Of a DNA stretch of 64,000 nt, positions 43,559-52,928 are shown one piece after another. Both the position numbers and the translations under genes were made by a program. Origin of the DNA: Rhodocyclaceae bacterium (GTDB lineage Bacteria; Pseudomonadota; Gammaproteobacteria; Burkholderiales; Rhodocyclaceae); assembly GCA_016702335.1 (NCBI GenBank), contig JADJEF010000020.1, positions 1,860,001 to 1,924,000 of the forward strand, read 5' to 3'. Positions within the stretch are counted from its first letter, which is position 1. Each line of letters starts with the position of its first letter. Under the pieces are notes generated by a model. The model saw nothing but the letters and a program-made list of their open reading frames with translations. It was not told the origin of the DNA and searched no databases.

Positions 43559-44359
43559 TTAACGAACGCGAGCCCATTGCAAGCCACCTTGCGGCGGACT
43601 GCTAAAAGCGACATGAACGTGGTGAGAGGGGTGCTGGGCGATGATTTCGTCGTGAATACGCGTTAGCTCATAGCCCAGACTGATCAGAAACGCTTCCAGT
43701 GCCGCTCGGCGCGGCAGGTGCTCGGGGTGCTGCCAGCTCTCCAGCATGATGGGAGGGAAGCGATGCTTCTGTAAGGTGGCAACGGCCCCCTTGAGGACGT
43801 CAAGCTCCATGCCCTCGACATCGAGTTTGATGAGGGCCGGAGCTTTGGGTAGGTCGATGCTATCGAGAGGCTGCACCGGGACGCGCGGCGCAGCGCTTGC
43901 CATGGTGAATCCGGGGGCATGCAGGTCGACGCCGGATGGTTGTGCGGGGTCGAGCGAAAAGGCCCCGATGTTTCCAAACTGGTCGTAATTGATGTCAGGA
44001 ATTTCGGTTTCGCCGGGGTGTTCGCCCAGCGCCGTGTTGAAGGCGTAAACGCGCTGCAGGCGGTTGAGAAAGATGTTTCCGCACAGTTGGTAATAAATGA
44101 TGCGCTGTGGTTCATAGGCGAAAATCAGTCCGCCATCAGGACATATTTTCTGTGCGATTGGAACGGAAAATGCGCCCAGATTGGCACCAATATCGATCAC
44201 AAAAGGGCCCTCAGTACCCTTAATAAATGCTAGCGCAATATCCAGCAGCGGCTTGGCCCAGTAGCCATTCATGTAAACGGTGTACGAGATCGAATCAGGC
44301 GTCGAAAACATGAGATAGTCAGTTTCGTCCGTCCGAATCAGGTTTACGCGTGGCAGCAT
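43559..44359 (-). CDS. FkbM-family methyltransferase
   Basis: The 266-residue SAM methyltransferase has FVIDIGANLGAFSVPIAQ (SAM motif I), FAYEPQRIIYYQL, and the FkbM-typical IKLDVEGMELDVLKGA followed by PPIMLESW. FkbM proteins O-methylate sugars or polyketides. Here it likely methylates a glycan residue. It is 1 bp downstream of the FkbM-glycosyltransferase fusion. Confidence 0.9.
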   Translation of the reverse strand: MLPRVNLIRTDETDYLMFSTPDSISYTVYMNGYWAKPLLDIALAFIKGTEGPFVIDIGANLGAFSVPIAQKICPDGGLIFAYEPQRIIYYQLCGNIFLNRLQRVYAFNTALGEHPGETEIPDINYDQFGNIGAFSLDPAQPSGVDLHAPGFTMASAAPRVPVQPLDSIDLPKAPALIKLDVEGMELDVLKGAVATLQKHRFPPIMLESWQHPEHLPRRAALEAFLISLGYELTRIHDEIIAQHPSHHVHVAFSSPPQGGLQWARVR

Positions 44360-44360
44360 G

Positions 44361-46061
44361 TCAATGACTCAGGAATACATTGTTGAATTGCTTGATCACT
44401 GATTCGGAACTGAATCGTTCCGAATACATGTCCCACGACCGATCCCTTAGGTGATCTTTAGTGATGCCCATCAGGTAGGTCCAGAGATCCTGAGGGTTGT
44501 TGTAGATCATAGCCTTACTTCCAAGAATCTCAATGTGGGCCTTGTCATGCGAATGCGGATCACCCAATCCTGACCAGGTCAGCACCGGCTTGTTGGCAAC
44601 GGAAAACTCACCAACCGCAAGCCCAAACGTTTCGCCGCCATGGCGAGCGTGCAGCATGATGTCGCACGCATGGATGAAATTGAACTTCTCCTGCTCTGTC
44701 TCGACCCAGGGTAAGAAAATCGCCCTTTCGTGCTGGAAGAATTGATCTGTCGATAGAAACAGAAAATACAAATCTGGCCGCTTCTCCAGCGCCAGCTTGA
44801 CAACTTGCTTCACGAAATCGACATTGAACGTCATTGAGCCACCGCAGCGACCTACGACCAGCGCATGATCGGGTATGTTGAACTTCTTCCGCCAGTTTTC
44901 GGTGGGGGGAAAGTTCTTGATGATGTGGGGGACGTATAGCGACTGACCGAATCGTCTTGCAAGAAACTCCGACACACCCGCGTAGATGGTTCCGTGCGGT
45001 TCGTTCATTAAGAAAACACAGTGAACGCCGGTGGGGCAGTTGTCGGGCGTCTTGCCATCGTTCTGGCCTGACTTAACCATATAGAGAAAATCAAGCTTTT
45101 CCTTGGCGGCTATTGTCGCCAAATTGCTCCTGACTGCCTCGGGCTGGGATGATTCATACAAGATTGTTTTGAATCGCTTTTGTATGGCAGGGAGCCCTTC
45201 ATTGGCTTGGTGCTTGGTCGTGATGAATATCGGCTCGTGTCCAAGGATGTCTGCCATGGCAGTTCCATAGTCGAGAGGCACTTTTCCGGTACCCCGACCG
45301 TCAAACTGCTCGCTGTGTATGCCTATGCGCAGTCGCCTAGAGGAAGCCATCGCGGTTGGCGGGGGCGTTGTGATAATTGTCGGCAGGGACATTTCTTTGA
45401 GAACCCCTGATGTTATCAGGTGATTTCTGGCAAAGAGAATATCGAGCTGCAGTAGTTGGTTTTTCCAATAGTGAAGCTCATAGATGTCAAACATTCCAAA
45501 GCCAATACTGCGCATGTAACTGATTACCGCATCAGCTAATGGTGCCCCATGATTGGCATTCACAAGGGATACTTCAGCAAGGACATAGTCGACGGGATGC
45601 TCTCTTAAGATTGCCGAGCAACCCTCTAAAACATCAATCTCAGCGCCCTGAACATCAAGCTTGATGAAATTTATTTTCTCCAAGCTGCGCTCTTTCACGA
45701 TCTGATCCAAGCGCTTCATGGGAATTTTTTTTACCAGCGATCCATCGTCATAAATTGGCGTGTTCTCCTTAAATATCGATGCACCAGTACTCCAGAGCGG
45801 GTCGGGTTGGGTATAAAAATCTACGACCCCCTGCAGTTTTCCCACAACTCCCAAATGGTAGGGATAACCGGTGGCCAGTAAGTCGGATTCATGACGATCA
45901 TCGGCCTCGATCATTAGTATCTTGGCTTCAGGAAACACCGAACAGAGCATCTTGGCCCAATCGCCCTTGTGGGCGCCAACATCCAGTACGGTGGCAGCAC
46001 GCCAGCCGCTTTGCTTTAGCCAGTTCAGGCGCTGAGCATGACTATTCATTTTGCTTGGCAC
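44361..46061 (-). CDS. Fusion of FkbM methyltransferase and GT-B glycosyltransferase
   Basis: The 566-residue protein joins two enzymes. Residues about 18-215 form an FkbM methyltransferase (TVLDVGAHKGDWAKML; IKLDVQGAEIDVLEGC). After a Pro/Thr linker (LPTIITTPPPTAM), residues about 240-566 form a GT-B glycosyltransferase. The latter has RIGIHSEQFDGRGTGKVPLD, a late ADP/UDP-sugar region with HARHGGETFGLAVGEFSVANK, and FSSESVIKQF at the end. It probably adds and methylates the same sugar. Codon use and GC look lower than in the flagellar genes, suggesting another history for this part. Confidence 0.82.
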   Translation of the reverse strand: MPSKMNSHAQRLNWLKQSGWRAATVLDVGAHKGDWAKMLCSVFPEAKILMIEADDRHESDLLATGYPYHLGVVGKLQGVVDFYTQPDPLWSTGASIFKENTPIYDDGSLVKKIPMKRLDQIVKERSLEKINFIKLDVQGAEIDVLEGCSAILREHPVDYVLAEVSLVNANHGAPLADAVISYMRSIGFGMFDIYELHYWKNQLLQLDILFARNHLITSGVLKEMSLPTIITTPPPTAMASSRRLRIGIHSEQFDGRGTGKVPLDYGTAMADILGHEPIFITTKHQANEGLPAIQKRFKTILYESSQPEAVRSNLATIAAKEKLDFLYMVKSGQNDGKTPDNCPTGVHCVFLMNEPHGTIYAGVSEFLARRFGQSLYVPHIIKNFPPTENWRKKFNIPDHALVVGRCGGSMTFNVDFVKQVVKLALEKRPDLYFLFLSTDQFFQHERAIFLPWVETEQEKFNFIHACDIMLHARHGGETFGLAVGEFSVANKPVLTWSGLGDPHSHDKAHIEILGSKAMIYNNPQDLWTYLMGITKDHLRDRSWDMYSERFSSESVIKQFNNVFLSH

Positions 46062-46312
46062 AAGTAGCGAATGATATTGACAGGCTCACGTGGTGAGCGA
46101 GAGTGGGCGTGAAACTGGGCTTCAAGCCCGGGTGGCTTCGACCGACCGCCTTCCGGACACGATCTCGAGTCGCTCGCCGCTCGTGGGTTTGGCTATCGGT
46201 TTTTGTTTCCATCAATATCATTCGCTACTTGAGCCATATAAATTAGACAACCTGCTGAATTGGCCCTTCGAGTGTCCCGCGTGACGTATGGAGTGCCATT
46301 TTTGAGCCCTAA
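46062..46312. other. Spacer between glycosyltransferase genes, no gene seen
   Basis: These 251 bases hold no supported gene. They contain the small inverted repeat GGGCTT-CAA-GCCC near 46114 and a TTTCCATCAA stretch also found in the 14.2-kb and 34.8-kb spacers, but similarity beyond that is weak. Confidence 0.4.
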
Positions 46313-47188
46313 TTATTTTTGACTGCCAGCATTGAAATGCATTTGGTTGTACTCGAGCCATGTTTGCAAGTGCTCCCAGCCTTCCGGTAAGCTTGAGAAG
46401 TTTTTGTATGGGATCAACTGCTCATAGTTGCGTGAGTAAATATCTCGTCCTTCGCGGATTGCATTTCGTATGTGACTAGCGCGCTTAAATTCATCCTGGT
46501 TGAATTCGCCGTGAGCGAACTGTTCGATCTTGCGTGCGATCTCCTCGATTGTGTTGAAGTAGGACATGTGCCAGCCGGCATTTTTCATTACCCTGCCGTT
46601 CTGGTTGTGCTGGCGTACATGTGTGATTGAGGTTTTCTCGATCTGTTTGTCATTCTTCAGGAAGGCGTGGTACCAGAGTGCGCTGCGCGTATGCTTGAAG
46701 TTGTAATAGAAAAACGTCATCTCAAGATATAGCGGGTTGTCAGCAAGGAGATAGAGCTGCTCTCTGTCAGTCAGAAGTTCGCGTCGCGGGATTTCGTCAA
46801 CGTCGCATACCGAGAGAATGAAACGTCGGTTCTGATTGATCATAATGATTTGATTCAGAGCATATTCACGCTGCAGCCCTTCGCGCTCCCAATTTTTGTT
46901 GCCATCTTTAGAGTAATGCGGAGTGTCTGAAATGATTTGTGAAAGCGATGGAATTTTGACAATTTTTATTTTGTCCTGATATTTGCTCAGGGCTTCCATC
47001 TGTTCGTCGATATAGTATTTGCCCTTATTGAGACCGGAATGAGCCTCGATCGATTCGGTGATGACGAACTGGTCCACATACGGGTAGAGGTAGTGGATAC
47101 GATAGTGCATGATCGGCTCCCCGTTATACATGAAGGTGTCCACAAGCAACGGAACTTCTCTGTCCGGGGGCGTCGGTGTGGTGAGCAT
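46313..47188 (-). CDS. GT17-like glycosyltransferase
   Basis: The 291-residue protein resembles glycosyltransferase family 17, the family of the animal bisecting N-acetylglucosaminyltransferase MGAT3. It starts VPLLVDTFMYNGEPIMHYRI, with VDQFVITESIEAHSG after it. The central acidic motif lies in FILSVCDVDEIPRREL, preceded by WEREGLQREYALNQII. GWHMSYFNTIEEIARKI is the other typical block. Bacterial GT17 relatives occur in glycan clusters; the donor and acceptor here are unknown. A 2-bp gap separates it from the methyltransferase gene. Confidence 0.82.
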   Translation of the reverse strand: MLTTPTPPDREVPLLVDTFMYNGEPIMHYRIHYLYPYVDQFVITESIEAHSGLNKGKYYIDEQMEALSKYQDKIKIVKIPSLSQIISDTPHYSKDGNKNWEREGLQREYALNQIIMINQNRRFILSVCDVDEIPRRELLTDREQLYLLADNPLYLEMTFFYYNFKHTRSALWYHAFLKNDKQIEKTSITHVRQHNQNGRVMKNAGWHMSYFNTIEEIARKIEQFAHGEFNQDEFKRASHIRNAIREGRDIYSRNYEQLIPYKNFSSLPEGWEHLQTWLEYNQMHFNAGSQK

Positions 47189-47190
47189 AA

Positions 47191-48120
47191 TCAGGTTTTC
47201 CGTACCAGAAATGTATACGACTCGACGTTATATCCACCCGCCAGATCTCGATAGACATCGAGCAAGTGGCAGCCGGTCGCACGAATGATTGCCAGCACCT
47301 TGTTCATGGGTAGCGCGTGGAGTTCGAAGTCGGTGACACGATGCTGAGCCAAGTGCGATCGAATGTTGTAGCGATAATTTCCACCGCCGGTAATCGTTTG
47401 GAAAAAACCGATGCCACCGGGTGCAAGCTGTCGTAACAGGTGGTTAAGAATAAAGGCCTGTATCGGTGGCGGGTTGTGCTGAAGCACCATGCGCGAGAAA
47501 AGTACTTCGAACGCACCTAGTTTGGTGAATTCGTCTGGTGACTCAATCTGGCGCGTCATTGCGTTGCCAACGTTCAGTGCTAAAAAAGTCCGCTTGGCTT
47601 CCGCAAGGTTTCCCGCAGATATGTCGAGCCCGGTAACTTTCTTGAACAGCTTTGCCAGATGTACGGTAACTCGTCCGACACCACAGCCTAACTCCAGGCA
47701 ATGTGTGTCGGGACCAAATCCGACCGAATTGCGCTGACAAAGCTTGATGAACTCGTTTACTTCAGTGACCCCCGTGTTGTAGAACTCGGCGAGTTTCCCC
47801 GGGGCGGCAATATTGGCAGGCGACCACTCATCAATGCTAAGCACGGAGAAGTGCGGTTTGGTGGCACCCAGATGGCGCCATTGTTCGGCGATCACACTAA
47901 AGAGGGTGTTCAGTGTGGCCTCATCCACGTCTACCTCAACCTGCCGACCATCGAAGTCGGCACCTGACTGCAGATGGCTATTGACGAGATCGCTGGTCTG
48001 CTTTTTGATCTGCGCAGTGAGAACGGGTGACAGGGCAAGCAGTTGCGCGCAGAACTCGGGGTTCTGAGCTAGCGCCAGGACTTGATCGCTGGACAATGTG
48101 GGCAATGGGGAGTCGTTCAT
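47191..48120 (-). CDS. Class I SAM-dependent methyltransferase
   Basis: The 309-residue protein has a helical N-terminal part and a class I methyltransferase fold: CLELGCGVGRVTVHLAKLF (motif I), VTGLDISAGNLAEAKRTF, and FEVLFSRMVLQHNPPPIQAF. The target is unknown; position suggests a glycan or a glycosylated protein. Confidence 0.82.
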   Translation of the reverse strand: MNDSPLPTLSSDQVLALAQNPEFCAQLLALSPVLTAQIKKQTSDLVNSHLQSGADFDGRQVEVDVDEATLNTLFSVIAEQWRHLGATKPHFSVLSIDEWSPANIAAPGKLAEFYNTGVTEVNEFIKLCQRNSVGFGPDTHCLELGCGVGRVTVHLAKLFKKVTGLDISAGNLAEAKRTFLALNVGNAMTRQIESPDEFTKLGAFEVLFSRMVLQHNPPPIQAFILNHLLRQLAPGGIGFFQTITGGGNYRYNIRSHLAQHRVTDFELHALPMNKVLAIIRATGCHLLDVYRDLAGGYNVESYTFLVRKT

Positions 48121-48136
48121 GAACTTGTGAGATTGC

Positions 48137-48814
48137 CTAACTTACTTCCGTCCAGTCAAAGCGGATCAGGCTTTGAGGTTTGGGAAAGCCGGTGGCCGCC
48201 TTATATTGAATCAGAGCCTGGTTACGGCTGATGTCCCGGTTGAGATCTTTCGTTCGGTGGCCCAGCTGGTAGAAGGTGATCTCGCGAACAAGTATGTCTG
48301 GGCCGACGTGTCGGCGCCACATGTTTCTGAACAGCACATCTTCAAATCCGTAGTGCTTGATGAAGTCTTCGTCATAGCCGCCAGCCTTAAAGAAGCCAGT
48401 ACGTTTGATGAGGTAGGTGTTGATGTGTGGCTCGACAAAGACACCGTGGTGAACTCTGTTGAACACATGTAAGGCATTCGGATTAAGCGCATCGAGATTG
48501 TTCACCATGAGGCGAATATTCTTCTCGGGTGTGATGGCATCGACGTCGAAATAAAGCACCCAGGGAGATGCGGCATGCACCGCTCCCAAATTCCGACAGC
48601 CGGGCATATTCCAGTCAATGTCATCATTAACGCGAAAATGACGCAGGTTCAGGTTGCCTTTGTCTATGAGCAACGGGGGAGTGGAGTAGTCGTCGATAAC
48701 AATAAATTCAAGCTGATCAAGTAGATCAGGCGAATACTTCCTCCACTCCTCTATTTGTTGATTTACGCCTTCCTGGGCGTTATAGACGTGGGTAATCAAC
48801 GTGAGTTTGCTCAT
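48137..48814 (-). CDS. GT2-family glycosyltransferase
   Basis: The 225-residue protein opens LTLITHVYNAQEGVNQQIEE, with EFIVIDDYSTPPLL after it and the metal-binding Asp-x-Asp in VLYFDVDAITPEKN. GFFKAGGYDEDFIKHYGFED is the usual GT2 acceptor-side block. It is short, with no membrane segment. The stop overlaps nothing downstream, but its start is coupled by ATGA to the DUF5672 gene. Confidence 0.85.
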   Translation of the reverse strand: MSKLTLITHVYNAQEGVNQQIEEWRKYSPDLLDQLEFIVIDDYSTPPLLIDKGNLNLRHFRVNDDIDWNMPGCRNLGAVHAASPWVLYFDVDAITPEKNIRLMVNNLDALNPNALHVFNRVHHGVFVEPHINTYLIKRTGFFKAGGYDEDFIKHYGFEDVLFRNMWRRHVGPDILVREITFYQLGHRTKDLNRDISRNQALIQYKAATGFPKPQSLIRFDWTEVS

Positions 48815-49557
48815 GCGGATGGTCTTTCCTCAAATATCTCGAGAAAGCTCTTGTGCCCCATCGCGCGGCAGTTTTGCACGAAGGCATCTCGCACCGGGCC
48901 TTGGCGAATCTTTCGCTTTAGTGGATTTGCGAGTTTGATCAAATCCGCTTCGTTCATGTTTAGGGGCATATTGTGCGGGGAATGGAAGCCAAAGGTTCTG
49001 CCAGGGAACGGCCCGGTCTCGTACGAGAACCGCGCAGCAATTTCCCGGGGAGCGAAACGCATTCCCTGAGCTTCGAGATGTTGGCGATGAATACGGCAGA
49101 TCACTACGTCCTCCGCGCCGCCCGATTGAACTTCAGGGAAACGTCGCATTGTTGGTGACCGGCACTCCATCAGCAATCGTTTGCTTCGGATGCAAAAGCC
49201 CCCGTTCCCAACATTCATTGCATCTTTGTAAAAGTCCCAAGGCGCTCCGATGTAGTCGAAATCAAGGAAGGCATCTTCCCAAAGTTGCGGATTCGATGCG
49301 AAGCCGTCCCAATGAACAATGAAAACGAACTCGGTACAAATAAATGGCCAAAGGCACTTGAAAACAAACTCACTGTACGAGTCAATGGAATCGAATCGTT
49401 CGATTTTTACAAAGCGCTCGCCGAGCCCAAGAGGCTGCGTGCCAAAAAACAAGACTTCCGCCGCATTGACTCCGGATAGCGTTCGATGAACCGCATAGCG
49501 CGTCAGGGGGTGTGATACCGGGTCAGTATCGATCGCCAGCAACGTTAACGCCTTCAA
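48811..49557 (-). CDS. DUF5672-family protein, probable glycosyltransferase (2)
   Basis: The 248-residue paralogue of the product of 26859-27605 shows VHRTLSGVNAAEVLFFGTQP, FVFIVHWDGFASNP, NVGNGGFCIRSKRLL and GGAEDVVICRIHRQHLEAQG. The two copies sit near opposite ends of the glycan operon, each with a SPINDLY-type gene nearby. The ATGA overlap with the large fusion gene suggests joint action. Confidence 0.75.
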   Translation of the reverse strand: MKALTLLAIDTDPVSHPLTRYAVHRTLSGVNAAEVLFFGTQPLGLGERFVKIERFDSIDSYSEFVFKCLWPFICTEFVFIVHWDGFASNPQLWEDAFLDFDYIGAPWDFYKDAMNVGNGGFCIRSKRLLMECRSPTMRRFPEVQSGGAEDVVICRIHRQHLEAQGMRFAPREIAARFSYETGPFPGRTFGFHSPHNMPLNMNEADLIKLANPLKRKIRQGPVRDAFVQNCRAMGHKSFLEIFEERPSA

Positions 49558-52500
49558 AGCAACCCCCTTCGTGTTAGCAAGTGCGCCAAGGTTGCTGAGA
49601 TGCCACTCCAGGGGAACTGTGTAGCGACGAGGTCAGAAAAATAGAGTCGCTGCTGCCGGTCAAAGGGACTGTCTTGAATGCACGCGCGCAATATGTCAAT
49701 CAGCGCGCCTTCCTCGGGTTCCAGATAGGTGGCCAGCCCATGCCCAGCGAGAGTCACATTGGAATGGAGTTTAGATGGTATGCGAATCGAGTTTTCGGCA
49801 TGGCAAAAGTCATCTGTGGCACCACCACCGGTAACGATGGCAGGAGTGCCACAGGCAAGAGCTTCAATCACGGGAAGGTTGAAACCTTCTGCTCGGTAAG
49901 GAGATGTGTAGTAATCAGCAAGATTGAATAATTCACGCAGTTGATCCAGACTCAGGTCACTTCCGATAACCCTAATATCTTTCAGAATATCGCCGGCACT
50001 TGGTAGTTTGGTTTCATGCAGGGCATCGATCACCATGCGTTGGCTGCTAACGCCGTAGATTGACGTTTGATCCTTGAGAATCAGCTTCGCGTTGGGTGCT
50101 GAGTGGCGAACGTGGGCAAAGGCCCGGACCAACACATCAAGGCCTTTGTTCCAAAAGCCTGCGCCGACATTCAGAAAGATCACATCGCCTTCATTGAAGC
50201 CAAGGGAGCTGCGAATTGCTTGCCGTTGATTGACTGGCAGGGGAAAGAAGATGTCAGACGATATTCCATGGGGTACAACAAAAATTCCCTCTTGGGCTAT
50301 TCCAATATCTGTAAGTCGCGCCTTTGCCCATCGTGATGGTGTCACGACCAGGCCTCCCGAATCTTGATATGGGCGGATCAGCGGTCTGAGGCGGTTGACG
50401 TCATCCGGATTGAGACCCATCTCCGTCACCATGAAGGTAGCAACACGGTGCGCTGAATCTGGTTGCAAGTTAAACGGCGAATGAATGCGAAACACGCCGT
50501 CATGCGCCTCGCCATGCCACGGCGTTAGTGCGCGAAGCTTCTGGTCGTAATGAGATGGAAGCCCCGACTTCTGTCCAGGTTCGCTCCAGCGCGGCAGCAG
50601 GAACGGCGCGTCACGATGAAAAATCTTGATATCCGGCTGATTTGCCCAAGCAAAAAGCTGGTATTGATTGACGAGAGCATACGAGTGGGCGATCCCGCGC
50701 CAGCCTTCAACCAGTAGACGAAAAGGCGCATTGGCGACGAACGCGTTTCCTTGAGGGGAAATCGCCACGCCTGCTTGAACGTTGGGCATGGGCGCGTTGT
50801 CTTCACGACTGATCGGCAGGGCTTTCCCGATCGCCTCGAAAAATACATCTTCAATCTGACGAGTCAGTTTTGGGCTGTCGAAGACTGGTGATATTGCCCG
50901 GCGGGCAAGAATTAGCTGGCGCAGTTTTGCGACTCTGTCCCGGTCGTGTGCAAGGGCAACAGCGGTATCTTCATAGTCCGCTAGTGTCTCAGTGACGAGT
51001 TCGGGTAGTTGAAAAGACAGCAGCAGACTGCCCGCCATACGTGATGCAAAGCTGCGGCCAGAAAGAGTGACGACTGGCAGCCCCATCCAGAGGGCATCCG
51101 CAACCGTGGTCCCTCCGTTAAACGGGAAGAGGTCAAGGAACAGGTCGGCAGCCGCGTACCGACCCAGGTAGTCGGCGACTGACACTCGAGGCGCAAAGAT
51201 CAGACGGTCTCGACGAACGTTGTGCTGGTCGGCGCAAAGCCCCAGATTTTCCTTAGCTTTTTCGTTGTCTGCGAGGAGCCACAGAACGCTGCCCGGCGTG
51301 CGCTGCAGGATTCGCATCCAGGCGGCAAAAATTTCCGGGGTAAATTTGATATTGTTATTAAAGGCACAATAAACGAACGCATCGTCCGGCAGACCGTACT
51401 CGGTCCGTGATTTTGGCGAGCTGCACTCGCGTTTGCGATCATTGATTTGGTAGCACTCGGGTAGATAAAGCGGCTTTTCGGGGAAGTAACGTGCGGACCC
51501 CTCGGGAACAATGTAGCGATCGCACAGCACATAGTCGATCTCAGGCAGCCCCGTAGGGCCGGGGAACCCAAGGTAGGTAACCTGCACCGGTGCTGGCCGC
51601 ATAGCGATAATCGCAGGTCGGCAGCCCGCCGTAAGTCCCTGAAGGTCCACCAATACATCAATCTCTGCCTCGCGAATGGCTCTGGCCGCCTGCTCATCGC
51701 TCATGTCCTTGATGCGCACGAAGTGATCCATGGCGCGGATGATTCGTGCGCGCATCTCGGTATTGTCTTCCGGGCTCCAGCAAAACCCCCACACCTCCAC
51801 ACGGCTGCGGTCATGAAGCTCATACAGTTCCGCCGTGAGGATTGAAACCGCGTGCATACCAAAGTTGGATGACAGATAACCCACCCGAAGTCGGCGATGG
51901 TGATACGGCGCTAAGGGTGGCAACCTCCTAATATTGGACGGAACCTTGCTCGGCCCCTGCACCTGAGCTGTGCGTAGCTGTATGGCCGGGTCATCGGTAA
52001 TGCTCAGCATGGCCACCGCCGAGGTGGCATTGCGCTGATCTTCCTCGCTGATCCCTGGTAGCGGGTCGTAAATCGGCCAGGCACACTGCTTTTGCCGCAA
52101 ATAAATGCGGTGATAGAGCACCGCGTCCTGCTTCGGGTTGACCCGCAGGCTGCGTACCAGCATTTCCTCGGCTTCGGTGTAGCGCTGGGCGATCTCAAGC
52201 CGCCGGCCAAGGTTATTCAGTACGGCGCAAAGCAGATCGGCCGGAGGGGCCGTGGCGAGGTCCAGTTGTTGTAACGCGGTTCGCCAATGCGCCAGTGCCT
52301 CATCTGCCCGGTTTAAGGTTTCTAGCGTTGTTCCGATGTTGATCCGGGCATGAATGCACAACGGGTTGATTTTTATCGCATTTTCATAGGCAGCGACAGC
52401 GCCTGGCGCGTCGCCACTGTTGCGCAGCATGACGCCCAGATTGAACCAAATCACCCACGCTGACGGCGAGTTGTTCTCGCTAAGCCAGCGGCGGTATAGT

Positions 52501-52652
52501 TCAATGGCCCCTTGCCGGTTGCCTGCCGCTTCCGTTTTCTCGGCGGCAGAACTTATCTCGCCGATACCTGTTATGGCCGCCTGAACAGTGGGCGGCCCTA
52601 TGGCGGCAACAGGGGGTTTCGCTTTCGGAGTTGTGCGTTTGCTTTTCTTCAC
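49554..52652 (-). CDS. TPR-SPINDLY (GT41)-GT4 fusion glycosyltransferase
   Basis: The product is 1032 residues in three parts. TPR helices occupy about 35-190 (AWVIWFNLGVMLRNSGDAPG; ALAHWRTALQQLD). A SPINDLY/OGT catalytic unit fills about 250-640 (RVGYLSSNFGMHAVSILTAE; PAPVQVTYLGFPGPTGLPEI; DLFLDLFPFNGGTTVADALW). A GT4-type unit fills about 660-1032 (FLNVGAGFWNKGLDVLVRAF; the donor site SPYRAEGFNLPVIEALACGT). The first enzyme would attach a sugar to Ser/Thr and the second might extend it. It is the first gene of the minus-strand operon, divergent from the giant Ser/Thr-rich protein, which makes that protein a likely acceptor (inference). Confidence 0.88.
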   Translation of the reverse strand: MKKSKRTTPKAKPPVAAIGPPTVQAAITGIGEISSAAEKTEAAGNRQGAIELYRRWLSENNSPSAWVIWFNLGVMLRNSGDAPGAVAAYENAIKINPLCIHARINIGTTLETLNRADEALAHWRTALQQLDLATAPPADLLCAVLNNLGRRLEIAQRYTEAEEMLVRSLRVNPKQDAVLYHRIYLRQKQCAWPIYDPLPGISEEDQRNATSAVAMLSITDDPAIQLRTAQVQGPSKVPSNIRRLPPLAPYHHRRLRVGYLSSNFGMHAVSILTAELYELHDRSRVEVWGFCWSPEDNTEMRARIIRAMDHFVRIKDMSDEQAARAIREAEIDVLVDLQGLTAGCRPAIIAMRPAPVQVTYLGFPGPTGLPEIDYVLCDRYIVPEGSARYFPEKPLYLPECYQINDRKRECSSPKSRTEYGLPDDAFVYCAFNNNIKFTPEIFAAWMRILQRTPGSVLWLLADNEKAKENLGLCADQHNVRRDRLIFAPRVSVADYLGRYAAADLFLDLFPFNGGTTVADALWMGLPVVTLSGRSFASRMAGSLLLSFQLPELVTETLADYEDTAVALAHDRDRVAKLRQLILARRAISPVFDSPKLTRQIEDVFFEAIGKALPISREDNAPMPNVQAGVAISPQGNAFVANAPFRLLVEGWRGIAHSYALVNQYQLFAWANQPDIKIFHRDAPFLLPRWSEPGQKSGLPSHYDQKLRALTPWHGEAHDGVFRIHSPFNLQPDSAHRVATFMVTEMGLNPDDVNRLRPLIRPYQDSGGLVVTPSRWAKARLTDIGIAQEGIFVVPHGISSDIFFPLPVNQRQAIRSSLGFNEGDVIFLNVGAGFWNKGLDVLVRAFAHVRHSAPNAKLILKDQTSIYGVSSQRMVIDALHETKLPSAGDILKDIRVIGSDLSLDQLRELFNLADYYTSPYRAEGFNLPVIEALACGTPAIVTGGGATDDFCHAENSIRIPSKLHSNVTLAGHGLATYLEPEEGALIDILRACIQDSPFDRQQRLYFSDLVATQFPWSGISATLAHLLTRRGLL

Positions 52653-52704
52653 AGATTGACCAATTTGACGCGGTGCAGCACCCGATATTTTTCGGAGTTG
52701 AGAC

Positions 52705-52731
52705 TAAAGTTTCCTTCATAACTCCCGTAAC
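52705..52731 (+). promoter_or_regulatory. Possible sigma-28 (FliA) promoter of the giant gene
   Basis: TAAAGTTT (52705-52712) is an exact FliA -35. Eleven bases later CCCGTAAC (52724-52731) partly matches GCCGATAA. The CCGTAA form also appears in the fliL upstream site. It lies about 230 bp before the ATG, so the leader would be long. Confidence 0.42.
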
Positions 52732-52900
52732 TCTCAACGAGGTGGAGTAAAAGTGTGCCCAAGAACAGAGACGCGTTTCTCCTTCACTTGTCTAGTAACA
52801 TGATTTTTAACGTAAAAGTTTTTCAGGAATTTTGATCGGTTAGTTAGAGGCTGACGTGCCGCTTCTTGGGTGCGATTTTTGCTTATTTGATTTTTGACCT

Positions 52901-52928
52901 GCAAGCATGGGCTTGCGGAGAATTTTTT
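52901..52928 (+). terminator. Hairpin with T-tract in the giant gene leader
   Basis: GCAAGC-ATGG-GCTTGC forms a 6-bp stem followed six bases later by TTTTTT, about 35 bp before the giant gene ATG. It may be an attenuator or weak terminator in the leader. The gap between stem and T-tract weakens the call. Confidence 0.35.

Noticed and set aside
46062..46312. Third copy of the long intergenic spacer
   Set aside because: Only a short TTTCCATCAA stretch and general GC-rich character are shared with the spacers at 14.2 and 34.8 kb.
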